Below, in pieces: positions 9,086-10,324 of a DNA stretch of 10,324 bases. A model generated the notes under the pieces. The model saw only the letters and a list, made by a program, of their open reading frames with translations. It made no database searches and was not told where the DNA came from. The position numbers and the translations under genes were made by a program. How positions within the stretch are numbered: the first letter of the stretch is position 1; each line of letters opens with the position of its first letter. The DNA comes from Hamiltosporidium magnivora (lineage: Eukaryota > Microsporidia > Dubosqiidae), in NCBI GenBank assembly GCA_004325065.1, contig PITI01000609.1, positions 1 to 10,324 of the forward strand, given 5' to 3'.

Positions 9086-10039
9086 TAAAACTATAACGCG
9101 TTAATTTTAAGAAATTCATATAATATATGCCTTTTTAACAAATGAATTTGCATAGCGTGTGTAATTATTAGTGAGGCTCTAGTTCTTGCTTCTTCCTAAA
9201 ATATATCATTGCAAAAAATGTAAAATTTAGAAGATCAAGCCACTGAGGTTATATCTCATGGATTGAAAAAAAGCTATAATTTCGCTTTTCATGAAAACAA
9301 AAATAAATTCATGAAATAGAAACATTTTTTGTGTAAAAATTTAAGAAATTTAATGGAATTCGAAATAATCCAGAATGTTTTAATTAAGAAAAACATATGG
9401 AAGCTTGATACAAGTTGGAGTATTCATGTGATGCTAATCTATTTTCCTATATATTTTTTAACTTTATATAATATCTGGTATTTTATCTTTTTGTATTAAT
9501 GAAATTTTTTCTATATTTTAATTTAAAAAATGATTACATAAAAAAAACCAAAACAAAGTTAAAAAATCAACATCAAAAAATAGGCGTGCTGTAACAACCT
9601 TTTGAGTTAATACGGTTTTATCAGTGCATTTTTCTCTAATTTAATAATTTAACAGAGTACACAATAAAATATGTGAGGAGAAGAAAAATATAACAATTTA
9701 ATCGCGAAAAACTTTGGTAAGAATATATACCCAATGTGTGTATAGATGATATTGTAAAAGGCTGATGAAAGTGTCGAAAAAACAAGTAAATTGGATAACG
9801 AAATATCAGTGCAATTTAGCGACAATACATCTCTTATAGTCTTTCACATTACTTAACAGCGGAATGGCAAAATAAAATATTTAATTAGAATATAAAATAA
9901 TCTTTTTTTGATTTTTTGATAATAATATAAAAAGAACGATATTTGTTCTTATTAATTCTATATACAATTTTATCGAAAATCCTCATTTATTTCGATAATG
10001 TTATTCTTTAATAAAATTTATTTGCAAAGGTAGCAAGTT

Positions 10040-10324
10040 ATGATGTGTGAAGCAATGTTAAAGGCAATTAATATAAAAAGAAATTTCACATTTTGGGCTT
10101 TATATATTCTCTCAATATCTAAAGTAATATTAACACAAAAGACAATCGCTTTACATTTTTATGAAACAGAAGAAATCCAATTAACAAAGAATGGAACGAA
10201 GAATTGCGATTATTTTGATGAGTGTTTCTATTTTGACGATCAAAAACCTATTCTTTATAGTTTGGATTCAAATAGTAAAGTTTTACAAGTATTTATAATT
10301 AATTTGGAAACTTTCTTCTTGAAT
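10040..10324 (+). CDS. Putative secreted protein, 5' part only (95 codons)
   Basis: The frame is open from after a TAG at 10031-10033 to the window edge, so the gene is cut by the window and is not itself broken. ATGs at 10040, 10043 and 10055 are all possible starts. The third gives the neatest signal peptide: a basic stretch (Lys-Ala-Ile-Asn-Ile-Lys-Arg-Asn), then a hydrophobic core (Phe-Thr-Phe-Trp-Ala-Leu-Tyr-Ile-Leu-Ser-Ile), then a polar turn near Leu-Thr-Gln. The mature start has alternating hydrophobic residues (Ile-Ala-Leu-His-Phe) followed by acidic residues, Cys pairs and Asp/Phe-rich text. The layout resembles the N-terminus of the 733-residue protein at 220 (secretion segment, then Ile-x-Ile-Ser-Phe, then acidic/basic text), so it may be a paralogue. 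That is inference from pattern only: identity is low and the rest is missing. No domain can be named. The gene-start context is AT-rich, with TTTAATAAAATTT about 25 bases upstream. Confidence 0.65.
   Translation, partial: MMCEAMLKAINIKRNFTFWALYILSISKVILTQKTIALHFYETEEIQLTKNGTKNCDYFDECFYFDDQKPILYSLDSNSKVLQVFIINLETFFLN

Larger units (their letters stand above)
3611..10039. other. Long gene-poor region, 6.4 kb
   Basis: No frame here is both long and protein-like enough to call a gene. The longest open stretches (about 50-92 codons) are close to what stop-codon frequency predicts for sequence this AT-rich. I found no tRNA or rRNA and no recognisable transposase or reverse-transcriptase motif, and saw no tandem array or long terminal or inverted repeat. 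Visible structure: a T-rich to A-rich change along the + strand, three short perfect hairpins between 6903 and 7362, a repeated 11-base palindromic core near 9.0 kb, and a GC-raised patch at about 8681-8990. The region separates the divergent clamp gene and the gene at 10040, so both promoters lie at its ends. It may be decayed genes or mobile DNA too old to read. Confidence 0.6.

Overview
The window looks like a gene-poor stretch of a microsporidian-type nuclear genome. This is an inference from four things: very high A+T (roughly three quarters by eye), intronless genes, a short AT-rich gene start with TATA-like boxes close to the ATG, and a long secreted leucine-rich-repeat protein, a type expanded in several microsporidia. 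The lack of compactness would fit a species with an enlarged genome, such as the Hamiltosporidium or Edhazardia type. I see no marker gene (rRNA, polar tube or spore wall) that would fix the lineage.

Layout. Positions 1-219 are upstream sequence. Positions 220-2421 (+) carry an intact 733-residue protein: an N-terminal secretion-like segment, a region that could be BTB/Skp1-like, and an array of irregular leucine-rich repeats to near the C-terminus. A 502-base convergent intergenic follows. Positions 2924-3610 (-) carry a 228-residue protein that reads best as a DNA-damage-checkpoint sliding-clamp subunit, most like Rad1 of the 9-1-1 complex. From 3611 to 10039 there is a 6.4-kb stretch with no convincing gene. 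At 10040 (+) a third gene starts and runs off the window; its first 95 codons have a secretion-like N-terminus and may belong to the same family as the first gene.

The 6.4-kb stretch is not featureless. Its + strand is T-rich beside the minus-strand clamp gene and A-rich towards the plus-strand gene at the right edge, with the change between about 6 and 8 kb. It has a few perfect AT hairpins near 7 kb. It has one patch of raised GC (about 8681-8990) holding a strong GC-rich stem-loop, and two or three stretches where one frame has fewer stops than expected. These could be remnants of decayed genes, but chance explains most of them at this base composition.

The three genes do not form an obvious pathway. 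Two are candidate secreted proteins, possibly host-facing, and the clamp gene between them is a nuclear housekeeping or repair gene.
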